Part shown: positions 18,680 to 26,519 of the stretch, one piece after another | How positions within the stretch are numbered: position 1 is the stretch's first letter | How the letters are laid out: each line of letters starts with the position of its first letter | Assembly (NCBI RefSeq): GCF_026341035.1 | Contig: NZ_JAPEOQ010000001.1 | Span: 3,038,001-3,102,000 of the forward strand | Length of the DNA: 64,000 nucleotides | Direction of reading: 5' to 3' | Source of the DNA: Streptomyces sp. NBC_01016 | GTDB taxonomy: Bacteria; Actinomycetota; Actinomycetes; Streptomycetales; Streptomycetaceae | Notes under the pieces: model-generated | The model's input: only the letters and a program-made list of their open reading frames with translations | What the model was told of the DNA's origin: nothing | The model's database searches: none | Made by a program: the position numbers and the translations under genes

Positions 18680-19219
18680 CTACAGAGCGCCCATCGCCCC
18701 GGCGAACGCGTTCAGATCGCCGTCGTCGAAGCCCCGCACCGCCTCGTGGAACACCCACTCCCCGTCGATGCCCCGGGTGAACTCCGCGACCGTGGTCGCA
18801 GAGGCGCCGGAGACCACCGCGAAGTCGTGCAGCGACAGGTCGGTGTAGCCCTCTCTTATACGTACTGCCGTGTTCGGGATGTCAGCGAAGACCTTGGCGC
18901 GGCCGGTCGCTTGCTCGTCCTGCTGGATGGCCACTCCCACGACCACGCGCGCGTACGAGGGCGCGAGGCGCTCCAGTTCGAGCGTCATGACCTCGTCGAA
19001 ACCGAAACCCTGCCCGGTCCTGCTGTCCCTGTTGAGCGTGATGGTCCCGTCGGGCGAACGGCTATCGAAATGGACGATGTACGCGGGGCTGCCGTGCGGG
19101 TCGTCCTCCGTGTACGCCGCGGCGATCAGGTCCAGGTCGTGGGGAGCCGAACCCATCGGGCTCGGGTCCCACTTCAGACCGATCTCGATCTTCTCGATTC
19201 CCTTGCGGAGGCTGCTCAC
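18680..19219 (-). CDS. TerD-family stress protein
   Basis: TerD-domain proteins bind calcium and are linked to tellurite, phage and envelope stress, and to differentiation in Streptomyces; the biochemical role is not settled. The protein is a single TerD domain of 179 residues: IEIGLKWDPSPMGSAPHDLDLIAAAY, FDSRSPDGTITLNRDSRTGQGFGFDEVMTLELERLAP with acidic metal-binding positions, and DLSLHDFAVVSGASATTVAEFTRGIDGEWVFHEAVRG. The GTG at 19219 was chosen because AGGAGG lies just upstream and the family begins near there. It stands alone, divergent from the DUF4937 gene; no other ter genes are adjacent. Confidence 0.9.
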   Translation of the reverse strand: MSSLRKGIEKIEIGLKWDPSPMGSAPHDLDLIAAAYTEDDPHGSPAYIVHFDSRSPDGTITLNRDSRTGQGFGFDEVMTLELERLAPSYARVVVGVAIQQDEQATGRAKVFADIPNTAVRIREGYTDLSLHDFAVVSGASATTVAEFTRGIDGEWVFHEAVRGFDDGDLNAFAGAMGAL

Positions 19220-19353
19220 CGAACTCCCCCTCCTCGGTGCGATGTTGAGTGCTACGGATACGCTACGTGGTCCCACTGACAACAACACGACCATCCCCGC
19301 AGAGCGTCTCGACCGTGGGTTCGGGACCACCGCGGCAGATGGACGGCGCGCCG

Positions 19354-19359
19354 TACGAT
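19354..19359 (+). promoter_or_regulatory. -10 element TACGAT of a leaderless gene
   Basis: TACGAT ends exactly 6 bases before the GTG at 19366, so the first transcribed base should be the G of the start codon. Confidence 0.6.
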
Positions 19360-19365
19360 GGCGCG

Positions 19366-19971
19366 GTGCTGGTCAAGTGGATTCGTTGCACTGTGGTGGA
19401 CCGTCGGGGTTTCGAGCGGGGACAGCGGAAGTGGGCAGGGCTTCTGGGAGAGCCGGGTTTCCGAGGTCAGGGTGGAGGCTGGAGCAGGCAACGGGCCGAT
19501 GTGGCCCACGTCTTCGGCTTCTGGGAGAGCCGTGCCTTCTACGACTCCTTCATGGCCCGCTCCCACGACCGGCTCGCGGCCGCACAGTCGGGGACGTTCA
19601 AGAACATCCAGGTGAAGCTCTTCGACCATCGCTTCGATGTGAAGACCGGGTTCGAGCCGCGGTTCACGGACGCGGACGTCGTGCGGGTGGCGCACTGCAC
19701 GGTGCGCGCCGATCGGGCCGAGCACTACACGTTGATGCAGCAGAAGGTGTGGAACCCGGCGATGGCCGGCTCGCCCGGCATGGTCCGGGGGCTGTTCGGT
19801 GACGCCCCAGGAGACGAGTTCCTGGTCCTCTCCATGTGGCGCTCGGCGGCCGAGCACGGCAAGTACCAGGTCGACCGGGTGGAGCGGCTTTCGGTGCGCG
19901 CCCAGACGGATGTCGACATCGCGGCCGTCACCGGGGACATCGTGGAACTGGAGTCGACCTGGACGGTCTGA
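19366..19971 (+). CDS. YdbC/DUF4937-like protein of unknown function
   Basis: A cytosolic protein of 201 residues with two similar halves, each resembling an antibiotic-monooxygenase-type ferredoxin-like fold: VLVKWIRCTVVDRRGFERGQRKWAGLLGEPGF, then DVVRVAHCTVRADRAEHYTLMQQKVWNPAMAGSPGM. Each half ends with a tryptophan or histidine segment (HVFGFWESRAFYDSFM; EFLVLSMWRSAAEHGKY). I recall this as DUF4937, whose function is unknown. The leaderless GTG at 19366 was chosen; an in-frame ATG at 19339 is possible. It is divergent from the TerD gene and followed by a histidine phosphatase with its own promoter. Confidence 0.65.
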   Translation: MLVKWIRCTVVDRRGFERGQRKWAGLLGEPGFRGQGGGWSRQRADVAHVFGFWESRAFYDSFMARSHDRLAAAQSGTFKNIQVKLFDHRFDVKTGFEPRFTDADVVRVAHCTVRADRAEHYTLMQQKVWNPAMAGSPGMVRGLFGDAPGDEFLVLSMWRSAAEHGKYQVDRVERLSVRAQTDVDIAAVTGDIVELESTWTV

Positions 19972-20060
19972 ACGTGTGACCACGCGCGCGTTGCACGTCC
20001 GTCGACCGCTGTGATCCACGCTGCACAGCCCGCACGGGTGCTCGAACCCGCCCGGCGATC

Positions 20061-20066
20061 TAGGGT
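20061..20066 (+). promoter_or_regulatory. -10 element TAGGGT of a leaderless phosphatase gene
   Basis: TAGGGT ends 7 bases before the ATG at 20074, and there is no ribosome binding site. Confidence 0.6.
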
Positions 20067-20073
20067 CGTGTGC

Positions 20074-20733
20074 ATGGCACGACCGCGGCGCATCGTTCTT
20101 GTCCGGCACGGCGAATCCGAAGGCAACGCCGACGACACCATCTACGAGCGCGAGCCCGATCACGCCCTGACGCTCACCGACAAGGGATGGCGCCAGGCCG
20201 AGACCACCGGCGAGGACCTCCGGCGGCTCTTCGGACGGGAGCGGGTGAGCGTGTACGTCTCGCCGTACCGGCGCACCCACGAGACCTTCCGTGCCTTCCG
20301 GCTCGACCCCGATCTCGTACGCATCCGAGAAGAACCCCGGCTCAGGGAGCAGGACTGGGGAAACTGGCAGGACCGCGAGGACGTACGGCTGCAGAAGGCG
20401 TATCGCGACGCCTATGGGCACTTCTTCTACCGCTTCGCCCAGGGGGAGTCGGGGGCGGACGTGTACGACCGGGTGGGCGCGTTCCTGGAGAGCCTGCACC
20501 GCAGCTTCGAGGACCCGGACCATCCGCCGAACGTCCTGCTCGTGACGCATGGGCTGACCATGCGGCTGTTCTGCATGCGCTGGTTCCACTGGTCCGTCGC
20601 GGATTTCGAGTCGCTGTCGAACCCGGGGAACGCGGAGATGCGGTTGCTCGTTCTCGGGGAGAACGGAAAGTACAAAATGGACCGCCCGTTCGACCGCTGG
20701 TGCGAACCGGAATCGTACGGAGTCACCGGATAG
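20074..20733 (+). CDS. Histidine phosphatase (phosphoglycerate mutase-like)
   Basis: A member of the histidine phosphatase superfamily, 219 residues. The N-terminal RHGES motif (LVRHGESEGN) provides the phospho-accepting histidine, and VTHGLTMR provides the second conserved histidine. The proton-donor Glu is probably in REEPRLREQDWGNWQD. This form is common to broad-specificity acid phosphatases. The cofactor-dependent glycolytic mutase has longer insertions, so phosphatase activity is more likely. The ATG at 20074 is supported by the leaderless promoter; the open frame extends to 20011 without similarity. Its stop codon TAG is also the first three bases of the -10 element of the next gene. 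Confidence 0.85.
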   Translation: MARPRRIVLVRHGESEGNADDTIYEREPDHALTLTDKGWRQAETTGEDLRRLFGRERVSVYVSPYRRTHETFRAFRLDPDLVRIREEPRLREQDWGNWQDREDVRLQKAYRDAYGHFFYRFAQGESGADVYDRVGAFLESLHRSFEDPDHPPNVLLVTHGLTMRLFCMRWFHWSVADFESLSNPGNAEMRLLVLGENGKYKMDRPFDRWCEPESYGVTG

Positions 20734-20736
20734 AGT
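20731..20736 (+). promoter_or_regulatory. -10 element TAGAGT overlapping the preceding stop codon
   Basis: TAGAGT begins with the TAG stop of the phosphatase gene and ends 9 bases before the ATG at 20746. It is a candidate leaderless promoter for the ADP-ribosylglycohydrolase gene. Confidence 0.5.
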
Positions 20737-20745
20737 GGCAGGGCG

Positions 20746-21648
20746 ATGACCGCTGACTCCTCACCCGACGGGCGCTTGAACCGCGCCCTGTCCAGCCTGC
20801 GCGGACTCTCCGTGGGAGACGCGCTGGGATCACAATTCTTCGTCCCCGCGAACTATCCGCTGCTCAAGGCCCGCGCGCTGCCGGACGGCACATGGCAGTG
20901 GACCGACGACACCGAGATGGCCGCCTCTGTGGTGTCCGTCCTGGCCGCTCACGAGCGCGTCGACCAGGACGAGCTGGCGCGAGCGTTCGCAGAGCGCCAG
21001 GACGTCGACCGCGGGTACGGCCCTGCCGTGAACCGGCTGCTGCAGCAGGTCCGGGAGGGTGAGGACTGGCGGACCCTGGCCTCCGCGCTGTTCAACGGGC
21101 GGGGATCGTGGGGGAACGGCGCGGCGATGCGGATCGCGCCGCTCGGTGCCTACTACGCCGACGACCCCGAGCAGGCCACGCATCAGGCGGAGATCTCCGC
21201 CTACCCGACGCACCAGCACCGGGAGGCCGTCGTGGGTTCGATGGCCGTGGCGGCCGCTGCCGCTCTGGTGGCCGATCCCGCAGGTCCTCCCACGCCGCAG
21301 GACCTGCTGGACGGAGTGATCTCGCTCGTGCCGCGCAGCGCTGTGGGAGCCGGCCTGCGCCGCGCCAAGGACATGCTCGACTACGGGGACGCGTCCACGG
21401 TGGCGGCGGTCCTCGGCTGCGGCCGGAGGACGACCGCGCACGACACCGTGCCGTTCGCCGTCTGGTCGGCGGCGCAAGGCCTCGGTGACTTCGAGGGGGC
21501 CTTCTGGAGCACGGCCCAGGTCGGCGGCGACATGGACACGACCTGCGCGATCGTGGGCGGCATCGTCGCCTCCGGCGCGGACGGGGCGCCCTCGGCCGAG
21601 TGGCTCGGGCGAACCGAGCCACTGCCGGCCTGGGCGCCGACCGCGTAG
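20746..21648 (+). CDS. ADP-ribosylglycohydrolase (DraG/ARH family)
   Basis: Enzymes of this family remove ADP-ribose from proteins or other acceptors using two Mg or Mn ions. Metal-site signatures are present: GLSVGDALGSQF at the N-terminus, WTDDTEMA (T-D-D motif), and the C-terminal GGDMDTTCAIVGGI that supplies further metal-binding Asp and Thr. ISAYPTHQHREAVVGSMAVAAAAAL is also typical. Its 300 residues equal the usual length. It is 12 bp after the phosphatase gene and convergent with the MFS gene. The target is unknown: nitrogenase-type substrates do not apply here, so it may reverse host or toxin ADP-ribosylation. Confidence 0.88.
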   Translation: MTADSSPDGRLNRALSSLRGLSVGDALGSQFFVPANYPLLKARALPDGTWQWTDDTEMAASVVSVLAAHERVDQDELARAFAERQDVDRGYGPAVNRLLQQVREGEDWRTLASALFNGRGSWGNGAAMRIAPLGAYYADDPEQATHQAEISAYPTHQHREAVVGSMAVAAAAALVADPAGPPTPQDLLDGVISLVPRSAVGAGLRRAKDMLDYGDASTVAAVLGCGRRTTAHDTVPFAVWSAAQGLGDFEGAFWSTAQVGGDMDTTCAIVGGIVASGADGAPSAEWLGRTEPLPAWAPTA

Positions 21649-21677
21649 GGCACGGCACAGGTCCGGGGGAGTGCCCC

Positions 21678-23234
21678 TCAGACCGAGGCCCCTGGCTTCC
21701 CGCTCAGCGCCTCCAGATCGCTCTTGCGCACCTGGATGATGAACAGAGCGATGAGCGCCGCGACCACGGCCAGCGAGGCGGCCGCTATGAAGGCGTTGCT
21801 GATGCCGTGGGCGAGCACCGAGTCGTTCCACGGAGCGGGCAGCCGGTGGGTCCTGGCGAACTCGGCCTTCTGTTCCGGGGAGCCTTCGGCGAGGAACTTC
21901 GGGATCTGTTTCTTGGCCTCGCTCTCGCTGGCGCTGCTGAAGACCGTGGTGAGGACCGACAGGCCGAGGGCGCCGCCGACCTGCTGTGTGGTGTTGAGCA
22001 TGCCGGACGCCGCACCGGACTCGCTGTCGGCTATGCCGGAGACCGCGGTCAGGGTCAGCGTGACGAAGTTCAGGCCCATGCCGAAGCCGAACAGGAGCAT
22101 CGGGCCGAGAATGCCGCTGAGGTAGGAGCTGCTGGGGTCGATGAGTGTCAGCCAGCCCATGCCGGTGGCGGTCAGCAGGCTGCCCACGGTCATGAAGGGT
22201 TTGGGGCCGAGCCGGGGCAGCAGGTTCGTGGCTATCCCGGCGCCGAGCACGATGGCGGCGGTCACCGGGAGGAAGGCGAGACCGGCCTTGATCGGACTGT
22301 AGTGCAGCACGTTCTGCACGAAGAGCACGATGAAGAAGAACATGCCGAACATCGCTGCGGCGAGACTCAGCATCATCGCGTAGGTGCCGGACCTGTTGCG
22401 GTCCCTGAACAGCCTCAGGGGCGTGATCGGCTGGCTGGTGCGCCTCTCGATGGCGACGAAGGCGACCAGCAGGACCGCGGCCGCACCGAAGGACGCGATG
22501 GCGAGGCCGTCGCTCCAGCCTTCGGAGGCGGCACGGATGAATCCGTACACGAGGGCGGCCATGCCGAGGGTCGAAGTGAAGGCGCCCGGCAGATCGAACC
22601 GGCCGGGGTGGCGCTGCGACTCCTTGATGTAGCGAGGGGCGAGGAGTGCGATCAGTACGCCTATGGGTACGTTGACGAACAGCACCCAGCGCCAGTCCAG
22701 CCAGTCGGTGAGCATGCCCCCTGCGAGCAGCCCGACGGCGCCGCCACCGGCGGAGACGGAGGCGAACACCCCGAACGCCCGGTTCCGCTCGGGCCCTTCG
22801 GGGAACGTGGTGGCGATCAGGGCCAGCGAGGTGGGTGACGCGATCGCGCCGCCGACGCCCTGAAGCGCGCGGGCCGCGAGCAACTGCCAAGGTTCCTGGG
22901 CGAAGCCGCCTACGAGCGATGCGAGGGTGAACAGGGCGATACCGGTGATGAACATGCGGCGGCGCCCGAGCAGGTCGCCGGCCCGGCCGCCCAGGAGCAG
23001 CAGTCCGCCGAAGGTGAGCGCGTAGGCATTGATCACCCAGGTCAGGTTGTTGGTGGAGAAGCCCAGCTCCGTCTGGATATGTGGCAGGGCGATGTTCACG
23101 ATGGTGGCGTCGAGCACGACCATCAGCTGGCATGCGGCGATCACCGTCAGCGCGATGCCGGGTCGGGGTGGGCGCGCGGTGGCGCGGGGCTTACTGGGCG
23201 GAGCCGGATGTGCCTGGATCTGATCCTGTGTCAC
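21678..23234 (-). CDS. MFS drug-efflux transporter, DHA2 (EmrB/QacA, 14-TMS) family
   Basis: A proton-driven multidrug exporter in the cytoplasmic membrane. The 518 residues fit the 14-helix DHA2 family, with motif D1/motif A features ATIVNIALPHIQTELGFSTNNLTWVINAYALTFGGLLLLGGRAGDLLGRRR and motif C-like LLAGGMLTDWLDWRWVLFVNVPIGV. A C-terminal loop of about 50 residues near 440-490 precedes the last helix. The GTG at 23234 has GGGGATC upstream. It is divergent from a TetR regulator, the standard arrangement for a locally repressed pump. Two 14-bp dyads in the shared intergenic DNA are likely operators. The exported compound cannot be inferred. Confidence 0.9.
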   Translation of the reverse strand: MTQDQIQAHPAPPSKPRATARPPRPGIALTVIAACQLMVVLDATIVNIALPHIQTELGFSTNNLTWVINAYALTFGGLLLLGGRAGDLLGRRRMFITGIALFTLASLVGGFAQEPWQLLAARALQGVGGAIASPTSLALIATTFPEGPERNRAFGVFASVSAGGGAVGLLAGGMLTDWLDWRWVLFVNVPIGVLIALLAPRYIKESQRHPGRFDLPGAFTSTLGMAALVYGFIRAASEGWSDGLAIASFGAAAVLLVAFVAIERRTSQPITPLRLFRDRNRSGTYAMMLSLAAAMFGMFFFIVLFVQNVLHYSPIKAGLAFLPVTAAIVLGAGIATNLLPRLGPKPFMTVGSLLTATGMGWLTLIDPSSSYLSGILGPMLLFGFGMGLNFVTLTLTAVSGIADSESGAASGMLNTTQQVGGALGLSVLTTVFSSASESEAKKQIPKFLAEGSPEQKAEFARTHRLPAPWNDSVLAHGISNAFIAAASLAVVAALIALFIIQVRKSDLEALSGKPGASV

Positions 23235-23261
23235 GAGCGATCCCCCATGGGCATGATTAGA

Positions 23262-23275
23262 GAACGGTCACGTTC
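23262..23275. promoter_or_regulatory. Candidate TetR operator 1
   Basis: GAACGGTCACGTTC is a perfect 5-bp inverted repeat (GAACG/CGTTC, 4-base spacer) located 28 bp before the MFS start codon, where a repressor would cover its promoter. Confidence 0.6.
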
Positions 23276-23307
23276 CCTGTGTGGGATCGTAGCGTCCCCG
23301 TCATAGT

Positions 23308-23321
23308 GAACACAAGCGTTC
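23308..23321. promoter_or_regulatory. Candidate TetR operator 2
   Basis: GAACACAAGCGTTC has the same 14-bp length and GAAC...CGTTC ends as the first dyad, 46 bp away. Two related sites fit a shared operator region for the pump and regulator. Confidence 0.5.
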
Positions 23322-23490
23322 TTTACGGGAGTTGGGAGCGCGCGGGAAGAACATCGCTGTCGACCCATCGAAAGGAAGGGGTGAAGCCTGAGATGCTCGG
23401 TGGTGGCTCCCCATCAGTGCACGTGAGCGTGTGCTGAGCTCGCTGCCGCGCGTCCGAACCGCTCTCGGACGGCTCAACGGAGAGATGATG

Positions 23491-24117
23491 ATGGTTAGTT
23501 CACGTCGGACGGTCGCCCCCGCTCAGGCGGCCTCCGCGCTTCGCAGGCGTGGCCCCGTGCTCGAACGGGCCATTCTGGAAGCGGCGTTGGATCAGCTCAG
23601 TACGGTCGGCTGGAACGGCCTCACGATGGAAGGCGTCGCCGCGGGCGCACAGACCGGCAAGGCCGCGGTGTATCGGCGCTGGCCCTCCAAGGAGGACCTC
23701 GTCGTCGACGCGCTCCAGGCGGGACTGCCCGCGTTGGACTCGGCGCCGGAGTGCGGAAGCGTGCGCGAGGACCTGCTGGAGCTGTGCCGCCGGTTGCGGG
23801 CGGCCATGTACTCGCGGCCCGGCTACGCGCTGCGCGCGGTGCTTCACGAATGCGACACCCTCACCGCCGAGCGCTTCCATAGCGTGATCACCGAGGGCGT
23901 CATCGAGCCCAGTGTCGAGCTGGTCAAGGAAGTCGTGCGTCGCGGTGTCGAGCGAGGCGAGGTGCGCCCGGATGTCGACGAGGCGAGCGTGTGTGACGTG
24001 ATTCCGGCGCTGATGATGTACCGCTCGAAGGTTTGCGGAAGCGAATGGGGAGAGGGGGATCTGGTGGAGATGATCGACCACGTGATGATCCCGTTGTTGC
24101 GCCGCCAGACGCCTTGA
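23491..24117 (+). CDS. TetR/AcrR-family transcriptional regulator
   Basis: A one-domain-plus-ligand-pocket regulator of 208 residues. The TetR helix-turn-helix is near the N-terminus: [52 protein letters not shown]. The C-terminal part is a helical ligand-binding domain ([22 protein letters not shown]...). Three consecutive ATG codons lie at 23485, 23488 and 23491; the last is best spaced from GGAGAG. It is divergent from the MFS exporter and probably represses it and itself until a drug-like ligand binds. Ligand unknown. Confidence 0.88.
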   Translation: MVSSRRTVAPAQAASALRRRGPVLERAILEAALDQLSTVGWNGLTMEGVAAGAQTGKAAVYRRWPSKEDLVVDALQAGLPALDSAPECGSVREDLLELCRRLRAAMYSRPGYALRAVLHECDTLTAERFHSVITEGVIEPSVELVKEVVRRGVERGEVRPDVDEASVCDVIPALMMYRSKVCGSEWGEGDLVEMIDHVMIPLLRRQTP

Positions 24118-24153
24118 TGGCGAGCCGGGTGTCGCGACGGTACTCGGGCGGCG

Positions 24154-24159
24154 TACGCT
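24154..24159 (+). promoter_or_regulatory. -10 element TACGCT before rnhB
   Basis: TACGCT ends 10 bases before the rnhB ATG; no Shine-Dalgarno is present, so a very short or absent leader is expected. Confidence 0.5.
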
Positions 24160-24169
24160 GTCTGCCGCC

Positions 24170-24871
24170 ATGCCGTACGAAGCACCCACCCACACCGTCG
24201 AGCGCTCACTGCGCGCCACTACCGGTGCCAAGATCATTGCCGGTGTCGACGAGGTCGGTCGCGGTGCTTGGGCCGGTCCTGTCACCGTCTGCGCCGCCGT
24301 CACCGGGCTACGTCGTCCGCCGGAGGGCCTCACCGACTCCAAGCTGATCAGCCCCAAGCGCCGCGAGACTCTCGCGGTCGAGCTGGAGAGCTGGGTGTCC
24401 GGGCATGCCCTCGGGCACGCTTCACACGAAGAGATCGATGCCCTGGGGATGACGGCAGCCCTCCGGCTCGCCGCCGTGCGCGCCCTCGAGGGCCTGCCGG
24501 TGCGGCCGGACGCGGTCATCCTGGATGGGAAGCACGACTACCTGGGTTCCCCCTGGCAGGTTCGTACGGTGATCAAGGGGGACCGTTCCTGCATTGCCGT
24601 CGCCGCGGCGTCGGTGATCGCCAAGGTCCGCCGCGACAAAATGATGGCCGAACTGGGCATCGACCATGCAGACTTCGGGTTTGCGGCGAACGCCGGATAC
24701 CCGTCGCCGGTGCATCGCGCCGCGTTGGAGGAACGGGGGCCCACCCCGTACCACCGGCTTTCGTGGGCGTATCTTGATGCGCTGCCCCAGTGGCGGCACC
24801 TCAAGAAGGCCCGCAGTTGGGCGGACGTCGGCGTTCCGGAGATCGAGGGCCAGCTCGGCTTCGACTTCTGA
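24170..24871 (+). CDS. rnhB: Ribonuclease HII
   Basis: RNase HII cuts RNA-DNA hybrids and removes single ribonucleotides from DNA. The catalytic acidic residues lie in [15 protein letters not shown] (D27, E28) and in [10 protein letters not shown]. The GRG motif that recognises the ribonucleotide junction is complete, and [16 protein letters not shown] follows. At 233 residues the length is standard. The ATG at 24170 matches the family N-terminus ([11 protein letters not shown]). It lies 52 bp after the TetR gene but has its own -10 element. Signal peptidase and YraN genes, common neighbours of rnhB in other bacteria, are not here. Confidence 0.95.
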   Translation: MPYEAPTHTVERSLRATTGAKIIAGVDEVGRGAWAGPVTVCAAVTGLRRPPEGLTDSKLISPKRRETLAVELESWVSGHALGHASHEEIDALGMTAALRLAAVRALEGLPVRPDAVILDGKHDYLGSPWQVRTVIKGDRSCIAVAAASVIAKVRRDKMMAELGIDHADFGFAANAGYPSPVHRAALEERGPTPYHRLSWAYLDALPQWRHLKKARSWADVGVPEIEGQLGFDF

Positions 24872-24940
24872 CCGCCACGCTCGCACTGACGTGCCACCCG
24901 TTGACGCGAGCCGCACCTGCGTTTTGATAGATATCAGCTC

Positions 24941-25576
24941 ATGCCTCTCAGTCCCGAGGAGCCTCAGATTCCCGAGAGTGCCCAGGGTCCCCGCGCCACG
25001 CCCGCCAGCGGCCGTACAGCGTCGACCCCCCGCCCCGTACCCGGCCCGCGTCCCGCGGCGCCACCGCGACCCGGACGTCCGGGTCCCTCCAGGCCGATGC
25101 CGCCCGCGCAGCGAACCTCGCGCGAGTCGGCGGGTGCCCACAAGCCGGGGCCGAACGCCCCTGCCGCCACGCCGACTTCGGCCTCCCAGCCACAGATCCA
25201 GCTCATCCCGGCCTCGGCCGAGGGCGCGCTGGACGCCGCGGAGGAGGCCCTCGACATGCTGCTCGACTCGGGCCGCGCGCCCGGCGACGTCCTGGTGGTC
25301 ACCACCGGGGACCCGCACCCGTGGGCGGCCCACGAGCTGTCCTTCGGTGAGGACTCCTACTGGGCGCAGCACGACGCGCGTGACGACGTCTTCTACGCCG
25401 ATGCCTCCGCCCTGGGCCGCGCGGCGTCCCGCCCGGTGGTTGTCGTCGCCGTGAACGGTGGAGCAGGCGAGGTGGCCACCACAGCGCTGGCGATCGCGCT
25501 CGGCCGGGCCGGTGCGCTGCTCGTCGTGTGCGGTGACCCGGAGCGCATCAACTCGTTGCTGGGCGCCGGAGTCTGA
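24941..25576 (+). CDS. Proline-rich actinobacterial protein of unknown function
   Basis: A 211-residue cytosolic protein that I cannot assign. Residues 1-90 are disordered and dominated by Pro, Ala, Arg and Gly. Residues 95-211 form a globular part with LIPASAEGALDAAEEALDMLLDSGRAPGDVLVVTTGDPHPWAAHELSFGEDSYWAQHDARDDVFYADA. It ends in SRPVVVVAVNGGAGEVATTALAIALGRAGALLVVCGDPERINSLLGAGV, whose beta-strand and glycine-rich turns recall a nucleotide-binding or helicase-associated fold. AT-rich DNA (GATAGATAT) immediately before the ATG may be its -10 region. It sits between rnhB and a convergent unknown gene. Confidence 0.7.
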   Translation: MPLSPEEPQIPESAQGPRATPASGRTASTPRPVPGPRPAAPPRPGRPGPSRPMPPAQRTSRESAGAHKPGPNAPAATPTSASQPQIQLIPASAEGALDAAEEALDMLLDSGRAPGDVLVVTTGDPHPWAAHELSFGEDSYWAQHDARDDVFYADASALGRAASRPVVVVAVNGGAGEVATTALAIALGRAGALLVVCGDPERINSLLGAGV

Positions 25577-25657
25577 CGCGCCGCTTGCCGGCTGCCCGCA
25601 CCGCGAAGCGGTGTCCGGGGAGTCCGGCAGGCGGGTGCGCGACGGCCGCAGTGCCGT

Positions 25658-26296
25658 TCAGCGCGCAGCGGCGCGGCGGAGCACCTCCGTCGCGGCGCCG
25701 CCGGTGCGCGGCGCCGACGGCTCCTCGGCACCCAGGGCCTCGGCCACTGAGCCCATGCTCGGGCGCCGACCGGCCCTGCCCTCTCCGAGTACCTGCCAGC
25801 CGTCCCGCGTCATCGTGATGTACGCGCCGCAGCGCAGGCCGTGCAGGGTGCACGCGTCACGCAGTCCCCACATCCAGGCCCCGTCCTCTTCTGTCCAACG
25901 GGTGTCCCCCTCGCGGCAGTACAGCATCACCGCGGTGCGCACCGGCGTGCGTCGGCGCAGGTCGTGCGGGATCACCCGGCGCAGCTGGAACAGCAGGGCG
26001 TTGCGGAACGTCCAGCCGTCGGTGGTGCTCTCGCGGCGCACGAACGAGGCGCTGGCCCGCAGTCGCTCGTCGGGGTCGAGCACGGCTATGACGACGGTCT
26101 GTGGGATCGGTCGGTGGCGGGTGTGCAGCCCGCTGACGACCTCGCGCGGGTTGCGCAGCAGTGGGATGCTGGCTGCCGCCCACTCCGCGGGATCGAGCAG
26201 CCTTGTCGGTCGGTTGACGGAATCGGCGGACCTCTCGGCGCGCATCAAGGACGCGGACATCGATGCCACCGAGGACGGAGCGAATCCGAAGGTCAC
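25658..26296 (-). CDS. Conserved hypothetical protein
   Basis: A 212-residue protein with no motif I can name. It contains VNRPTRLLDPAEWAAASIPLLRNPREVVSGLHTRHRPIPQTVVIAVLDPDERLRASASFVRR. A beta-rich middle (RTAVMLYCREGDTRWTEEDGAWMWGLRDACTLHGLRCGAYITMTRDGWQVLGEGRAG) looks like a DNA-repair RadC-like or JAB-type fold in rhythm, but lacks the metal motif, so no function is proposed. GTG at 26296 follows GGGAGG by 4 bases. A longer frame to 26353 has no ribosome site. It lies downstream of recQ on the same strand, separated by 223 bp. Confidence 0.65.
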   Translation of the reverse strand: MTFGFAPSSVASMSASLMRAERSADSVNRPTRLLDPAEWAAASIPLLRNPREVVSGLHTRHRPIPQTVVIAVLDPDERLRASASFVRRESTTDGWTFRNALLFQLRRVIPHDLRRRTPVRTAVMLYCREGDTRWTEEDGAWMWGLRDACTLHGLRCGAYITMTRDGWQVLGEGRAGRRPSMGSVAEALGAEEPSAPRTGGAATEVLRRAAAR

Positions 26297-26519
26297 GGTC
26301 CTCCCTTCGGCTACACGCCCACACTGAGGGCGGGGTCGGACTGGGGAGCGCACCGCGACACAGCTCTACCGTCCACCGGATCACGGGGAGCCGCGCGGGG
26401 AGCAGCTCCAATTCTTCCCGTCGTAGTGGCAGACGGCAACGAGCAATTGGGACCGCGTTCCTGTATCTGACGATGCGTCGCCAATATCCCTGCCCAAAGG
26501 TTGGATCGCTACGCGTTCC

